DNA of 64,000 nt, taken from NCBI RefSeq assembly GCF_032854445.1, contig NC_088298.1, forward strand, positions 22,465,295 to 22,529,294, in the 5' to 3' direction. The notes under the pieces are model-generated. The model saw only the letters and a list, made by a program, of their open reading frames with translations, was not told the DNA's origin and searched no databases. The translations under genes were made by a program, and so were the position numbers. Positions 24,300-36,359 of the stretch are shown here, one piece after another; the stretch's first letter is position 1, and every line of letters starts with the position of its first letter. This stretch comes from Liolophura sinensis. Lineage: Eukaryota; Mollusca; Polyplacophora; Chitonida; Chitonidae.

Positions 24300-25380
24300 G
24301 TTTTATACTTTTGTGAATTCAAATGTCAATATGAAGTTTAACATAGTGTCGACGACCAATGAATGCTAGTAGCGTCACCTCTGTAAATCACCGTTACATC
24401 TGTGTACATCCACATTCGCACGTGCTTTTCACGTCATTGATGTTTTATAGAGATTGCTGTGCCACGTGACCATTGCCATCACATGTGGTCCTTCGTTTAC
24501 TGGCGAAATTATAACCTCCATGATAGTGTTTGTATGTTGCCATGTCCATGGTTTACTTTTGTTCGACATCTAGATTCAGAATTTTAGATTTACACATTTG
24601 CAATTTTAACCCAAATAATCGATATCAAATCATCCGGCAAATGACGCGACTGTAACGTAGCATAATATGATATTGCCTATGATCAGCATAAATGTCCTAT
24701 TAAATGAATGAAGAAACACACGTTTTTTTCTTCTTTGTAATAGGCGATAAATCCCCTTGGACGATGAAAAATGCCTTGTGTGAGTGAATATTACTAGCTA
24801 CCGCATGATACCGACCTCGCAGTATGCCTTGAGGATTGAAAAGTCCAAACTTTCCAGGCATATTTTAACGAAAAAAAAATTGCTTTCTTAAATCCACTCC
24901 TGTGTAATATCTAAATGGAGGTTAAGTTTGACATGACCTCACTTGTCTCTGCTAAAGCATGAGTTTACTAAAAAAGCAGAGAGTATTAATTCTAAGGATC
25001 TCTTTGTTCTCTTCTTTATTTTATAAAATCATATTAACAAGAATATTACTTGTGTGGCTAAAGTATTTAAGTGTTCAGTTAGACACTAGGGTGGAGAAGG
25101 GAATCTCTCTTTGATCTTGATGAATTAAGATATTGGAAGCGTAAGATGTCTTCCGAAAGTTTCAGCGAATTCATAATACCCTGCTACGTTTCGGGAAAGC
25201 TTTTCTTGCCTTATCGTCAACTGACCTGCATGTGAACTAACTGGCGACATAGTTTTTATACAGAGAACCTGTGTCTTTAACATGACTTCGCCTACACTGA
25301 TTTCAAATGCTGTATTCTTAACAAGCAAGTCCAACAGAAATCGCTTGTCCTACTTTGACTTCAAATGTTGCTCTATTCAA
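24300..25380. other. no gene seen
   Basis: Unassigned intergenic sequence downstream of Ly6 gene 1. Confidence 0.45.
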
Positions 25381-25389
25381 TTTTAACTG

Positions 25390-25870
25390 TAATAGCTAGT
25401 GAAAATGTTCTGGCTTAAATTGTTGCATATGTAGTTAACCAAAGCATTTCTAGTCTTAATTCCAATGTAGCTACGCTGACTTACAAATCATTGCTTATGT
25501 CGCTATCCAAAACATTTCTAGTGTTAGTTCCAATGTAGCTACGCTGACTCACAAATCATTGTTTATGTAGGTATCCAAAGCATTTTAGTGTTAATTCCAA
25601 TGTAGCTACGCTGACTTACAAATCATTGCTTATGTAGCTATCCAAAGCATTCCTAGTGTTAATTTCAACTATAATAGGTAGTGAAAATATTCTGATTTAA
25701 ACTGTTGCATATTTAGCAATCCTAGTCTTAATTTAACTACAGCTGCTTTGACTTACAAATGGTTGTACATGTACATAAGCAAAGCATTCCTAGATATAGT
25801 TAACTTCACTATAGCTGCTTTGACTTTCAAATTGTTCTACGCGTAGCTAACCAAACCAAATCCTTGTCAA
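25390..25870 (+). repeat. minisatellite, about 68-bp unit, degenerate, 5-6 copies
   Basis: The unit includes TTCCAATGTAGCTACGCTGA and CTTACAAATCATTGCTTATG. It is best conserved at 25445-25660 and decays on both sides. Confidence 0.85.
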
Positions 25871-25979
25871 CTTAAACAGTATCTTCACCACTTAACTCTC
25901 GGAGTTAAATAAGAGCTTCCTGGACGTATCCTCAGTATAGATACTCGGATAAAGTGGTGGGCAGAAAAAGCATTATTAG

Positions 25980-26420
25980 TACTACCGTCACTTTACCTAG
26001 ATTGACCTCAACACTTCCAGAAAATAACATCTCATTACCTACATTGACCTCAACACTTCCAGAAAATAACATCTCATTACCTACTTTGACCTCAACACTT
26101 CCAGAAAATAACATCTCATTACCTACCTTGACTTCAACACTCCCAGAAAACAGAATTCCATTACTTACTTTGACTTCAACACTTCCAGAAAACAGCATTT
26201 CATTACTTACTTTGACTATACCTCTTACATAAAATAACATCTCATTACCTACTTTGACCTCAACCCTTACAGAAAATAACATCTCATTAGTTTACCTTGA
26301 CCTCAACTCTTAATGAAAATGAAATCTCATTAATTTACCTTGACTTCAATTCTTAATGAACATGACATCTCATTACCCACTTTGACCTCAAATCTTACAG
26401 AAAATGACTTGTCATCAGCT
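25980..26420 (+). repeat. minisatellite, about 42-bp unit
   Basis: The unit includes TTGACCTCAACACTTCCAGA and AAATAACATCTCATTACCT. It grades into the related 40-bp array that follows. Confidence 0.9.
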
Positions 26421-26499
26421 AATTTGACCTTAATTCTTACAGCAAAAACACCACTTTGCCTACATTGATCTCAACTCCTCCGGAAAATGTCTCATTACT

Positions 26500-26880
26500 T
26501 TTCCTGGACTTCTCTTACAGGAAATAACACCTCATTATTCTGTGACCTGAACTTGTACACGAAATAACACCTCATTATTCTGTGACCTGAACTTATACAC
26601 GAAATAACATCTCATTATTCTGTGACCTGAACTTATACACGAAATAACACCTCATTATTCTGTGACCTGAACTTATACACGAAATAACACCTCATTATTC
26701 TGTGACCTGAACTTATACACGAAATAACATCTCATTATATTTTGACCTCAATTCTTACAGGAAATAACATCTCACCATACTTTTGGCCTCAACTTATACA
26801 CGAAATAACATCTTATTACCTAATTTGAACTCTCAACTCTTACAGAATTATCATCTTTTACTTATTTTGACATTAACTCT
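26500..26880 (+). repeat. minisatellite, 40-bp unit, related to preceding array
   Basis: The unit includes CACGAAATAACACCTCATTA and TTCTGTGACCTGAACTTATA. Central copies (26535-26740) are nearly identical, suggesting recent homogenisation. Confidence 0.92.
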
Positions 26881-26919
26881 TACACGTTGATCCCCAGCTG
26901 CTGTGAGTATACACGATAT

Positions 26920-28915
26920 TCCTTCGTTAATATATAATCTGACCTCCTGGATATGCATGTGTCAGCTATAATTGTTGCATTGCTCACCGTGTAGAATGAT
27001 GAAAAATATTACCGGCCTCGTAGAAGTATTTTTGCCACATGCTGAAGCTTATAATGAAGCGCATTTTATAACGATGTCCAAAAATTTAATTTCCTGATAT
27101 CCAAATCGAACCCATGAGTGGTTTCTATTCGGATCTTTTACAACACCTCAACACAGTTCTTCACAAGTTGCAGAAAAAACATTTTAGACAGATTGAAATG
27201 GAAATGAATTCAAAGCTCAATCGTTAAATGGTTTTCCCAATCTTTGACATGATAGTTTTTTTTTGCAAATAAGATTTTTTTTACACAGAGAGTTGATTAA
27301 TGTTACATAACCATTCGCGAATCAATAAAAGCCAAAAGAAAGACTTTTTAGGATTGATTTCATTGAATGCAGATAGAATTAATTCGTCGTATTTTGCAAA
27401 ATATGGGACTATGGCCGAGGTATTATTCCTACGTTTTGAATGACATATAGAAAGACAAAACAAGCAGCGAAAACAAAACAGCAAGACAAATAATAATTCT
27501 TATTTCGAAAGCCTATGTTTTAAAGTGCTTCTACCTACCTCTGAAATTCTGCTAAAAATGTTTTTTGTTAAGAAACATTATTACGAATTGAACTGAAACC
27601 TTATTTTTTTTCAATTTGTAAAATAAAAGTTGAATTTCCGTCATAGATGGCGATCTTTACAATAAATAACATTATAATTTTTTTCGAATTTATAACTATC
27701 CTCCAGTAAAAACAACAGAATAGAAAAAAAAAACAAACACTATTGATCCACTTCCGCCGTGCATGCTCCGTGTGTATGGTCTTCCGATGTCTGGGTTTAA
27801 ATGCGAGTTGCAGAAAAATGTACAAGTCTGTGATGAATCCAGTGGTCATTAATATCCACCTCATGTTCTCTGTTTAGTACCTATTGTGACCTTTACAGTT
27901 GTCCATTTGTGGAAACTTTGCAGTATATGTCAAAACAATCCATTTTACCCTTCTTCTTCTCTTCGTATCGATGGCATTCCGTTTTCCCGTTTTTTCGACC
28001 TATGAAAATGTCCTATATTTTGTATTTTGAACATACCCTGTATGTGTCTTACTGGAGTGCATATTCTCTGAACAAACTGTTTCTAATACATGCCTATGGT
28101 AATTGTAATACCGATATGTGTCACGTGACCCTATTGTTGTGTCATGAAGTCATCTGTTGTACGGGTGAGATTTGGTGTTTGAATAAAAATGTTCGTGGTG
28201 TACAAATATCCTTGACTTATTATATGATAGATGTTAGAGTGGATGGCTGATACAGATAAGAGACTGGATATTATCGCTGATTTCTTGATTCCAAAAGGCC
28301 CTTTGCCAATGTGGTCGTGTGTTCAAATCCACCTCTTGCTCTTTTGACCGTGGATTTTAGCCAAGATATTCGTCAACTATCTACCGAAGGCCGAGTTTTT
28401 TAAACTGTGGTTTCGGTTTGTAAACCTGACCGACGTCACATGTAGGTAGTAAATTCTTGTACAAAGTTAAAAATACCAATCAATGAATGAGTCAGTGAGT
28501 TACTAGAAAGTTGGTTGTGTACAAGCAGATATAATAGGCATGTCTTTCAATCGCTTGGACATTAGAGGTGCTGGTGCAATCTAAGCCATAGATTTTCAAT
28601 CTACTTTTCAATCTACTTTTCAATCGATTATTCGTCTCTCATCGTCTCTCATGGGTTCCTTGGTCAGGTTGTTCGAAACTGTTTGAAGACTTAATACCAG
28701 ATTTGACTTCAAACCAAACCGTCCATTTTATACTTAGCCCAAAAATAATTGCATAACGGTATATTAAATATGAAATTAGCCTGCTGCTGTTATACTTTAG
28801 ATTTTGGCCAAATGTATTGGCTTAAAATTTGACTTAATACCAGTATTAACTAATACACTTTTGAACAACTGGTCCAAGATTACTATAAGTTTTCGTCGAC
28901 AATCGTAAGGATTTG
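26920..28915. other. no gene seen
   Basis: Unassigned. A 113-codon open frame at 27909 starts with GTG and shows no motif. Near 28595 there is a short duplication (TTTTCAATCTAC repeated three times). Confidence 0.4.
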
Positions 28916-28919
28916 GCGA

Positions 28920-29068
28920 AGTTTGGCACTAGTATGGTGTATACGTTCACCAGTATGGAAAGTTCGTCTGTTATTTGCTAGAAGTGGTTTCCCCTAGTAC
29001 TCTGATTTCATCCGCCTATGAAACTCATCGTCATCGTGTATTTATGTATTTATTTATTTGATTGGTGT
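28920..29068 (+). repeat. SINE family D fragment
   Basis: GGAAAGTTCGTCTGTTATTTGC ... CATCGTCATCGT followed by a TATTTATTTG tail, which runs straight into the SINE A copy that follows. Confidence 0.5.
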
Positions 29069-29071
29069 GAA

Positions 29072-29343
29072 GGGCCTCCGCGGCTCAGTTGGTTAGCGCG
29101 CTAGCGCGGCGTATTGACCCAGGAGTCTCTCACCAATGGGGTGGCTGTCAGTTCAGGTCCAGCTCATGCTGGCTTCCTCTCTGGTCGTACGTGGGAAGGT
29201 CCGCGCAGCAACCTGCGGATGACCGTGGGTTTCCCCCGGGCTGTGCCCGGTTTCCACCCACCATAATGCTGGCCGCCGTCGTATGAGTGAAATATTCTTG
29301 AGTACGGCATAAAACACCAATCAAATAAATTAAATAAATAAAT
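29072..29343 (+). repeat. SINE family A, full length
   Basis: Head GGCCTCCGCGGCTCAGTTGG with a B-box-like AGTTCAGGTCC, conserved body, and tail AAATAAATTAAATAAATAAA. A degraded second fragment follows to about 29440. Confidence 0.92.
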
Positions 29344-29439
29344 TGATTGGTGTGTTGTACCATAGGCCATACCCAGTAATATTTGTCCTTGTATAAATGA
29401 TATAAATGTGGATACGGCGTTCAACAACAACATAGTAAA

Positions 29440-30325
29440 TAAATCAAATTAATACTAGTAAGTAAATGAATAAATAAATAGATATTGGATTCACCTGTGA
29501 ACTAATTACGCGTTTAATTGGACCTGAAGAATGATTCACTAATAGCTACGACACTCTTGTGGCTGTTGGGCTGATTAAGGGGACATCCGACCAAAATAAA
29601 TTCATAAGTTTGAGTTGGTTCAGCTAAATACAAAAATAAGTTGCATTTGACTTCTAACTAAACCTCCTGGTCCTATATATTCCGAAAAATGTCACTTAAG
29701 ACAATAATAAGGGGAAATCCGTCGCCGATCTAAACTGTCCGTCCGCCGTGATAACATGCAAATTAGGCAGCTCACAGATTCCCCACAATGCAACGTTCGC
29801 TCGCGGGTCCCATGTGTAAACAATACGACAGATTGAAAGCGAATTATAAGTCTAGTAAACCAAATACGATATTTCTTTCTATCAATAATGTTTTATCAGA
29901 ATTGAAGTTACAGGGCCGAATACCGTGTCTGACATTTCAAGTTCGCTGAACAGCTCCCGTCGCCTAGACAACAAGGGAAGGAAGGTGACTCCAAAAAGTC
30001 AACCTTTCTAAACACAGCGACTTTCAATAGGTAGATACAGGTCGACATTTCAGATATGTCCAGGGTTTATTTTATTCGGGGTGAGTGGAATATTCCTAAT
30101 AATATTAACCCTGAACATATTTGGAATGTCCCACAAAATCTACCTAATGAAAATAAAATAAAACAGCTGCAGTACATTGTTAGATTGTCATAACGCGCAG
30201 TAAGTATTTGTAAACACGAAAGACTGAAAATAACACAAAGTCCTTTGCGTGATGTATCCGAAATATTGATAATGTAACTCATTATTTCATAGTGTCACAA
30301 TTGAATCACTTCGGTGTCAATAACC
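29440..30325. other. no gene seen
   Basis: Unassigned intergenic sequence. Confidence 0.45.
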
Positions 30326-30331
30326 TCCTAT

Positions 30332-30720
30332 ATGACTACACACGATGTGACATGCGGGCCTTGCCTTTGTCTGTATGAGTACACACGATGTGACATACGG
30401 GCCTTGCCTTTGTCTGTATGAGTACACACGATGTGACATGCGGGCCTTGCCTTTGTCTGTATGAGTACACACGATGTGACATGCGGGCCTTGCCTTTGTC
30501 TGTATGAGTACACACGATGTGACATACGGGCCTTGTCTTTGTCTGTATGAGTACACACGATGTGATATACGGGCCTTGCCTTTGTCTGTATGAGTACACA
30601 CGACGTGACATACGGGCCTTGCCTTTGTCTGTATGAGTACACACGATGTGACATGCGGGCCTTGCCTTTGTCTGTATGAGTACACACGATGTGACATGCG
30701 GGCCTTGCCTTTGTCTGTAT
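30332..30720 (+). repeat. minisatellite, 43-bp unit, 9 copies
   Basis: The unit is GAGTACACACGATGTGACAT then GCGGGCCTTGCCTTTGTCTG TAT. Copies differ at one to three positions only. The minus-strand frames over it are artefacts. Confidence 0.95.
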
Positions 30721-30729
30721 TCTATGGAT

Positions 30730-31440
30730 ATATTTGGAATGACAGCAGCTCTGTATCACGGTACAAAAGTGCAGTCAATTATATTTTACCCCAAGCGTAG
30801 TTTTATATCTATACATGTCATATGATGAGCAAAACCCCAATGTTTCAGTATTTTATGAATTGTATTAAAAGGAATCTAGTTTTTCTTCAGAAGTTAAATA
30901 AAGACCACGCTGTGACAGCTCAACTAGTTCATTTAATTAATTAAACTTTCACTTGAAACTCACTTTCAACAATAAGGTACAATAATGAAATGAGATGTGT
31001 TTTTGACCGTATGGTTTTGGCAATATGTGGGCGGGTTGGGCGGCCGGGTTGGTTTTACCACTTTATATAATAATTAGCCTTGGACTGTTCCTTTCTGCAT
31101 GGTCGACACAAATATGTACTTTCTGCATGTTGGATGCTGTAAAACTTGTAATACTATCAGCCCTCTACACCAAGACCACATGGCAATGTGCGGGGCATTG
31201 TAAAAGCGTGGTCAGAAATGCACATAAATGCCCAGTGGTTAAGCCAGGGCTACTACAACTTGAATGAGATGACAGTCGGAGGGAAAGCCCGGGTAAACCT
31301 GAACATTGGGTTGTTCACTCAAAGCCAGACAATCCACACAACGGTCGCATATTCGCACCATGGCCCAGACAGCAATGAAGACAAGAGTGGATGTATGGAT
31401 TGAATTAACACCTCCTAGTTCCAACGGTGGGCAAACACTG
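30730..31440. other. no gene seen
   Basis: Unassigned intergenic sequence between the 43-bp array and the 3' end of Ly6 gene 2. Confidence 0.45.
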
Positions 31441-31442
31441 TA

Positions 31443-31630
31443 TACGCATAATGTATAAAATGTATAATGTATAATGTGTATAATGTATAAAATGTATAAT
31501 GTCTAAAATATATAATGTGTACAATGTATAAAATGTATAATGTATAGAATGTATAATGTGTACAATGTATAAAATGTATAATGTATAGAATGTATAGTGT
31601 GTATAATGTATAAAATGTATAATGTGTAAG
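31443..31630. repeat. imperfect TATAATG/TATAAAATG repeat
   Basis: Short alternating words ATGTATAATGTGT and ATGTATAAAATGT. It lies just beyond the polyadenylation signals of Ly6 gene 2 (minus strand). Confidence 0.9.
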
Positions 31631-31658
31631 TATAAAATCCAATAAACCTGCATTATAC

Positions 31659-31693
31659 TTTATTATATAAAAATATGATAAAAATGCTTTATT
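31659..31693 (-). promoter_or_regulatory. polyadenylation signals of Ly6 gene 2
   Basis: There are two AATAAA hexamers on the minus strand: one at 31693-31688, almost touching the TAA stop, and one at 31664-31659. The second is more likely to be used, since the first would leave nearly no 3' UTR before cleavage. Confidence 0.5.
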
Positions 31694-31694
31694 G

Positions 31695-31954
31695 TTAGAT
31701 AAGCCGGAAACAATATCTCTGAGAGGTAAAAATCACAGTCACAACAAATATGGCCAATCGTAGAACATAAATTCCATGATTTTCATAAACGGAGTTTGCG
31801 TTGCTATAGTTACAGGAATCTGTATGACAACAGGATGTGCAGACCCACACAGGATTGGTTAGCACACAGGGTGTCTTCGGAGTACCTTTCCGTTGTAGTG
31901 TGCACGAGGTGTTAGTGGCGCACGATTTCGTGATGGACAGCTTTTCACTTACAT
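31695..31954 (-). CDS. Ly6/uPAR domain protein 2, exon 3 (end of domain, GPI-type tail)
   Basis: This last exon begins in phase 1 after the acceptor ttcgttatag and runs 85 residues to a TAA stop. It carries the family hallmark CCHTDSCN (CC-x4-CN) and the earlier cysteine pairs of the second half of the domain. A polar spacer follows, then a hydrophobic stretch (LRLAIFVVTVIF) about 15 residues from the C-terminus. The tail fits a GPI-anchor signal, although the residues after the hydrophobic block (SQRYCFRLI) are more polar than usual, so a single membrane anchor is the alternative. The gene faces Ly6 gene 1 tail to tail. Confidence 0.87.
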
Positions 31955-32159
31955 CTATAACGAAAGGAAGGTGGGAACAATTATTTTCACAATGTGAGCA
32001 AACTAGGCGAGATAATTTGAGATTCTACAAAAAAGAATGAAATCCAATTTTCTCGAATAATCTCTTTCAGAAAGTTTTCCAGGTGACTTTTTTATGTGGA
32101 CAAAGGGTGTAAGTTGACTTTTGGAAATAGTGTGCATAAAAAGACTGTGCTGTATGAAT

Positions 32160-32960
32160 GGCGATGATGATGATGATAATGGTGACTGGGATGTTTATAA
32201 TGATGGTGATGATGGTATGGTGGTTGTGATATGAGTGTTACTGGCGATGATGTTGATGCTGGTGACTGAGATGTTTATAATGACAGTGATGATGGTATGG
32301 TGGCTGTGATATGGATGGTGCTGCTGATGATGGCGATGATGGTGACTGGGATGTTGATAATGATGGTGATGATGGTATGATAGATGTGATATGGGTGTTG
32401 CTGGCGATGATGTTGATGATGGTGACTGGTATATTTATAATGATGGTGATGATGGTATGGTGGTTGTGATATGGGCGGTGCTGCTGATGATGTTGATGAT
32501 GGTGATTGGGATGTTGATAATGATGGTGATGATGGTATGGTAGTTGTGATATGGGTGGTGCTGGTGATGATGTTGATGATGGTGACTGGTATATTTATAA
32601 TGATGGTGATGATGGTATGGTGGTTATGATATGTATGGTGCTGCCGTTGATGGTGATGATGGTGACTGGGATGTTGATAATGATGGTGATGATGGTATGG
32701 TGGTTGTGATATGGGTGGTGCTGCCGTTGATGGTGATGATGGTGACTGGGATGTTGATAATGATGGTGATGATGGTATGGTGATTGTGATATGGGTGGTA
32801 CTGTTGATGATGGTGACTGGAATGTTTATAATGATGGTATGATGGTTGTGATATGGGTGTGCTGGTGATGATGTTGATGATGGTGACTGGGATGTTGATA
32901 ATGATGCTGATGATGGTATGCTGGTTGTGATATGGGTGGTGCTGGCGATGATGTTGATGA
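32160..32960 (+). repeat. 80-bp tandem repeat of GATGGT-rich sequence, about 9 copies
   Basis: The word GTGATATGGG recurs every 80 bases (32228, 32308, 32388, 32468, 32548, 32628, 32708). Each 80-mer is built from GATGATGGT microsatellite and one TATTTATAATG or TGTTGATAATG block. It sits in the intron between Ly6 gene 2 exons 3 and 2. Confidence 0.92.
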
Positions 32961-33092
32961 TGACAAACATGATGGCGTTGACGAATCAATGAATTAATAA
33001 ATGAATGATTGTGGTTTAAGGCCACATCGGCAATATTTCACCCATATCGTGACGATGTTGATAATGGAGATGATGATGTTGATGACTGTGAT

Positions 33093-33252
33093 TCTATTTG
33101 ATTGGTGTTTTACACCACAGTCAAGAATATTTCACTCATACGACGGCGGCCAGCAGTGTAGTGGGAGGAAACCGGGCAGGCGCCGGGGGAAGCTCACAAC
33201 CATCCTCAGGTTGCTGCCAGACACTCCCACGTATGACCGGAGAGAAGCCAGA
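33093..33252 (-). repeat. SINE family A, truncated
   Basis: Minus-strand tail and body, directly followed by a second copy. Confidence 0.87.
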
Positions 33253-33261
33253 ATATTTATT

Positions 33262-33480
33262 TACTTATTTTATTGGTGTTTTGCGCCGTACTCAAGAATA
33301 CTTCACTGATACGACGGCGGCCAGCATTATAGTGGGAGGAAACCGGGCATAGCAAGGGGGAAACCCACGACAATCCGCAGGTTCCTAGCAGACCTTCGCA
33401 CTTACGGCCGGAGAGGCCAGTATAAGCTGGACATGATCTCACAACGACCTCATTGGTGGGAGGCTCCTGGGCGTTTTGCA
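33262..33480 (-). repeat. SINE family A, nearly complete body
   Basis: Second minus-strand copy, extending toward the head (GGTGGGAGGCTCCTGGGCG). Two tandem SINEs lie within the Ly6 gene 2 intron. Confidence 0.87.
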
Positions 33481-33596
33481 CGGTAACAGCCGATGTAATT
33501 TATCGCCTCTTTTTATATGTGAACAAACTAAAGCATGGTAGTTCACAGTTTACCGAAATAATCTGCAGATAAAGAGTATGATGTAAAAATGGTACT

Positions 33597-33870
33597 GATC
33601 ATGATGATGATGATGGCGATGATGATGATGTCACGGTGGTTGTGACATTGGTGATGATGGAGATGATGAGGGTGATAATCATGATGTTGTTGATCGTGAT
33701 GATGATAATGATTAAAGTGATGTGCTGGTTATGATAATGAAGATGATGAAAGTTATGATGGTGATTATCAGGACCATGATGATCAAGTTGATGCACTAAA
33801 AATGATGATAACACCTGTATAAGCCAGGATAATGATGATGATCATGATGATGACGATGATAACAATGATG
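33597..33870 (+). repeat. GATGAT-rich microsatellite region
   Basis: Imperfect GAT/GATGGT runs reaching to within about 10 bases of the donor of Ly6 gene 2 exon 2 (donor at 33879). Confidence 0.9.
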
Positions 33871-33879
33871 ATCACTGAC

Positions 33880-34008
33880 CTGAATAAGCGACGATGGTCT
33901 GGCAGGTGTCAAAGCGCTTACTATCGCACTGCTGTAGACTGAACTCGCTGACACACATGTGGTTGGTTTCCACGTTTTCACAGACGTAACACCGTATACT
34001 GTCCACCC
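33880..34008 (-). CDS. Ly6/uPAR domain protein 2, exon 2 (first half of domain)
   Basis: This 129-base exon, phase 1 at both ends, encodes the first half of a Ly6/uPAR domain. It starts IRCYVC and has further cysteines at MC, QC and TC. The layout matches the exon at 18669 in Ly6 gene 1, whose corresponding start is LNCYQC, so the two genes are probably related by duplication. The acceptor is a clean pyrimidine tract (tttctttctcag) and the donor is GTCAGT. Downstream it joins to exon 3 at 31954 and upstream to exon 1 at 39729, both in phase. Confidence 0.87.
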
Positions 34009-34361
34009 CTGAGAAAGAAAACCAGACAAATGTACAACTGCTTTATCGTAATATCCATTTACATAATGCGTAGAAAGTATTAAATAGAAGAAAAACCAAG
34101 AATGTAACGTCAAATGTTGACAGTCGAGTCGTGACAGCATTGAGAAGTTATGAAGTGTTTTCTTAGTCAGCAGTCTTATTATATCGGGTGAACCAAAAGA
34201 AACGAAAGCCCTCGTAAATATGCAATTATCCAAACTGTTTAAACATAAGATCCTGACATTCCACTAGTATTCCTTAATGGATGCTAGACACCTATCAGGT
34301 GAAAATCTTATCACCATATAGATGAAATACTATTAGAACAGCAAGTCATTTTAAATCTTAT

Positions 34362-34425
34362 TTTTATTTGCTTGGTGTTTTACGACGTACTCAAGAATAT
34401 TTCACTTGTATGACGACGACTCATT
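34362..34425 (-). repeat. SINE family A 3' end fragment
   Basis: TTGGTGTTTTACGACGTACT with the following AAGAATATTTCACTTG. Confidence 0.8.
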
Positions 34426-34567
34426 TTAAAACATGAGATACCACATTGTCTGACGTGGTACAGTTCAGATATGCACTTTTGTTTGTTGTGTTTTTAATAC
34501 TGCTTTACTCGTGATCCTGACATTTTCTAGAAAGTTGTCTAATATGCTTTAAAGTAAAAGGAAGCTA

Positions 34568-34910
34568 ATATATGAAGTAAGGCTCATCATACAGGCATTC
34601 AAATATCTGAATTCTATGGTGAACTTTATGGGCCATACTGACGGCATTTAGGAACGTCACATCACCTTTTTCTCCTGACTTTCAAAAAAAGTTATTACAA
34701 CATTCAGTGTCGTGATTAGAGTTGGAAAAACTTTCTATAGTGTCAGCGTTCCTAACCTCTGATAGTATGGTCCATAAACCCACCTTAGAATTCAAAGGTT
34801 TAAATGGCTTTAACTCTCTTCACAAAAATCTGAAAAAAATAAATGAAGGCATATTTATGCACAGTTTTAAGCTGTGTATATGATGAACCATACCTCATAT
34901 TTTAGCCTTT
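34568..34910. mobile_element. MITE-like element with long terminal inverted repeats
   Basis: Left arm GAATTCTATGGTGAACTTTA ... CCATACTGACG and right arm (inverse) GAATTCTAAGGTGGGTTTAT ... CCATACTATCAG pair over about 50 bases. The inverted match continues outward with GAAGTAAGGCTCATCATA, interrupted by about 70 extra bases in the right arm. It is non-coding and lies in intron 1 of Ly6 gene 2. Confidence 0.75.
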
Positions 34911-34914
34911 TTTT

Positions 34915-35745
34915 TGACTTGAAGTAGTGTCTGAAGTATCAAGTTCTTAAATTTGAAACATTCGGAATATTTTTGTTCTGACCCACCCTGTATTACTGTC
35001 TTACATTGTAACTGTTAAATTACGTTTTCTAAGTATTAAGTGAACATCTTAAGATAATATGCCACATATTATTACACATTTTATAAACATATATAATGTA
35101 GAATCCATTAAGAAGAGTTGAACATCTACAACGCCTGACTTGGCAGGATGTGTTAGATTACAGTACTGCTCACTATTTTGTAAAGTGTTCAATTTTTAAG
35201 ACATTACTCACTGATAACCTAACATTTGAAATGCTTTCTCTCCTTCTTTTGGAATTTAACATTATTACATTTCTCTTCTTTTCTCGGGGATTTGACAAGT
35301 CGTTTGAGATTTTGTTATTATTTGGTTTTTGTACCGTACAATAAGAAGACATTTATATGCACGTGCCTCTAATGTAACCCTTAGCGAAACAGTGCCTTCC
35401 GTCTTGTTATTAGGTGGCCTAGCACTGGGGCACCTGTTGAAATCGTTCGGATTTTTATTATTTTACTTCTGTTTTCCTACAAGATTTTTGAAAGCTTTAA
35501 GAGCTGTAAAAGGAAAAGTTTTCACTGGATGTAGTTGAAATTTCCAGTTTCTTGCCAGGTCTAGAGCTTACATGCGGGTAAGGAAGAGACTGACTTTAGG
35601 ATGCCGCACAGAAAAGTAACTACGAAACCGTACGCCATGGCTTTGGACTGGGGATATTGTTAAAGAAAACAACACACAACACCGCTTATTCCTTCTAACT
35701 ATTTAGACCAAAATTTCATATCTTTATAGTCTGCTAACATTTCAT
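34915..35745. other. no gene seen (intron of Ly6 gene 2)
   Basis: No supported exon or repeat array. Confidence 0.4.
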
Positions 35746-35750
35746 GTCAG

Positions 35751-35939
35751 TTATACATGCACTCTGTCTTCGCCAGCTGTCAAAACTGACTTGAGCCCAA
35801 GGAAACCAGATGGGACACTACAGTGTGGTGATTGCACACCATGCGTCGAGCAACCTGCAATGTACGTGCTTGCCCAGGTGAGGTGATCGCAAAGTCCCAA
35901 CTCGATCAAGACGCTGTGTTGGTCTTCAGCACAGGACGC
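35751..35939 (-). other. unassigned Cys-containing open frame with acceptor-like start
   Basis: Within the first intron of Ly6 gene 2, an acceptor-like cactgccag at about 35940 is followed in phase 1 by some 60 open codons with five cysteines (motifs NASC, LGLC, IAGC and HC), ending at a TAA. Cysteine spacing does not match either half of a Ly6 domain and no phase-1 donor is visible. It may be a cryptic or lost exon, or chance. I do not recognise it. Confidence 0.2.
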
Positions 35940-36277
35940 ATTGTATATAATATCTGGCAGTGTGAGCTTTAAACCTAGTTGATTATTTTTCATTTTTGTC
36001 ATGCTTTTTCTTCATGTTGTCTGTTTTTGTAAACACTGTTACAGTTTGTACACGTAGGTTGAATTTGTTGAATTGCCTATGAACTTCGGCAGTTAAATCG
36101 AGCTATTCATCGATATGTGTTAGCATCTGTTCGTAAACAGATGTTTGCCAAAGCTTATTTTTCCGATCGTGGCAAATTGGTTTAAAGCATTACTTTTGTA
36201 CTCTTTTCTCATTTGATATTCAATCGGGGCTTGATGCATGGCGATCGCTATTGTTGTAAGGAGCGTAACAGTTCTAA

Positions 36278-36355
36278 TTATTTATGCGCTTGGTGTTTCA
36301 TGCGGTATTAAAGAATATTTCTCTTATACGACGGCGGCCATCATTATGGTGCTAG
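36278..36355 (-). repeat. SINE family A 3' end fragment
   Basis: CTTGGTGTTTCATGCGGTAT followed by TTATACGACGGCGGCCATCA. Confidence 0.8.
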
Positions 36356-36359
36356 GATT

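Noticed and set aside
27909-28250. 113-codon plus-strand frame
   Set aside because: It starts with GTG, has no recognisable motif or splice boundary, and is of a length expected occasionally by chance in AT-rich sequence.
29072-29160. tRNA-like sequences with A and B boxes
   Set aside because: They are the heads of SINEs, followed by SINE bodies and tails, and are not functional tRNA genes.
30317-30759. Three overlapping minus-strand frames of 100-143 codons
   Set aside because: All come from the 43-bp tandem repeat.
32275-33025. 231-codon minus-strand frame rich in Ser/Thr/His/Ile
   Set aside because: Translation of the GATGGT-based 80-bp repeat, inside an intron of Ly6 gene 2.
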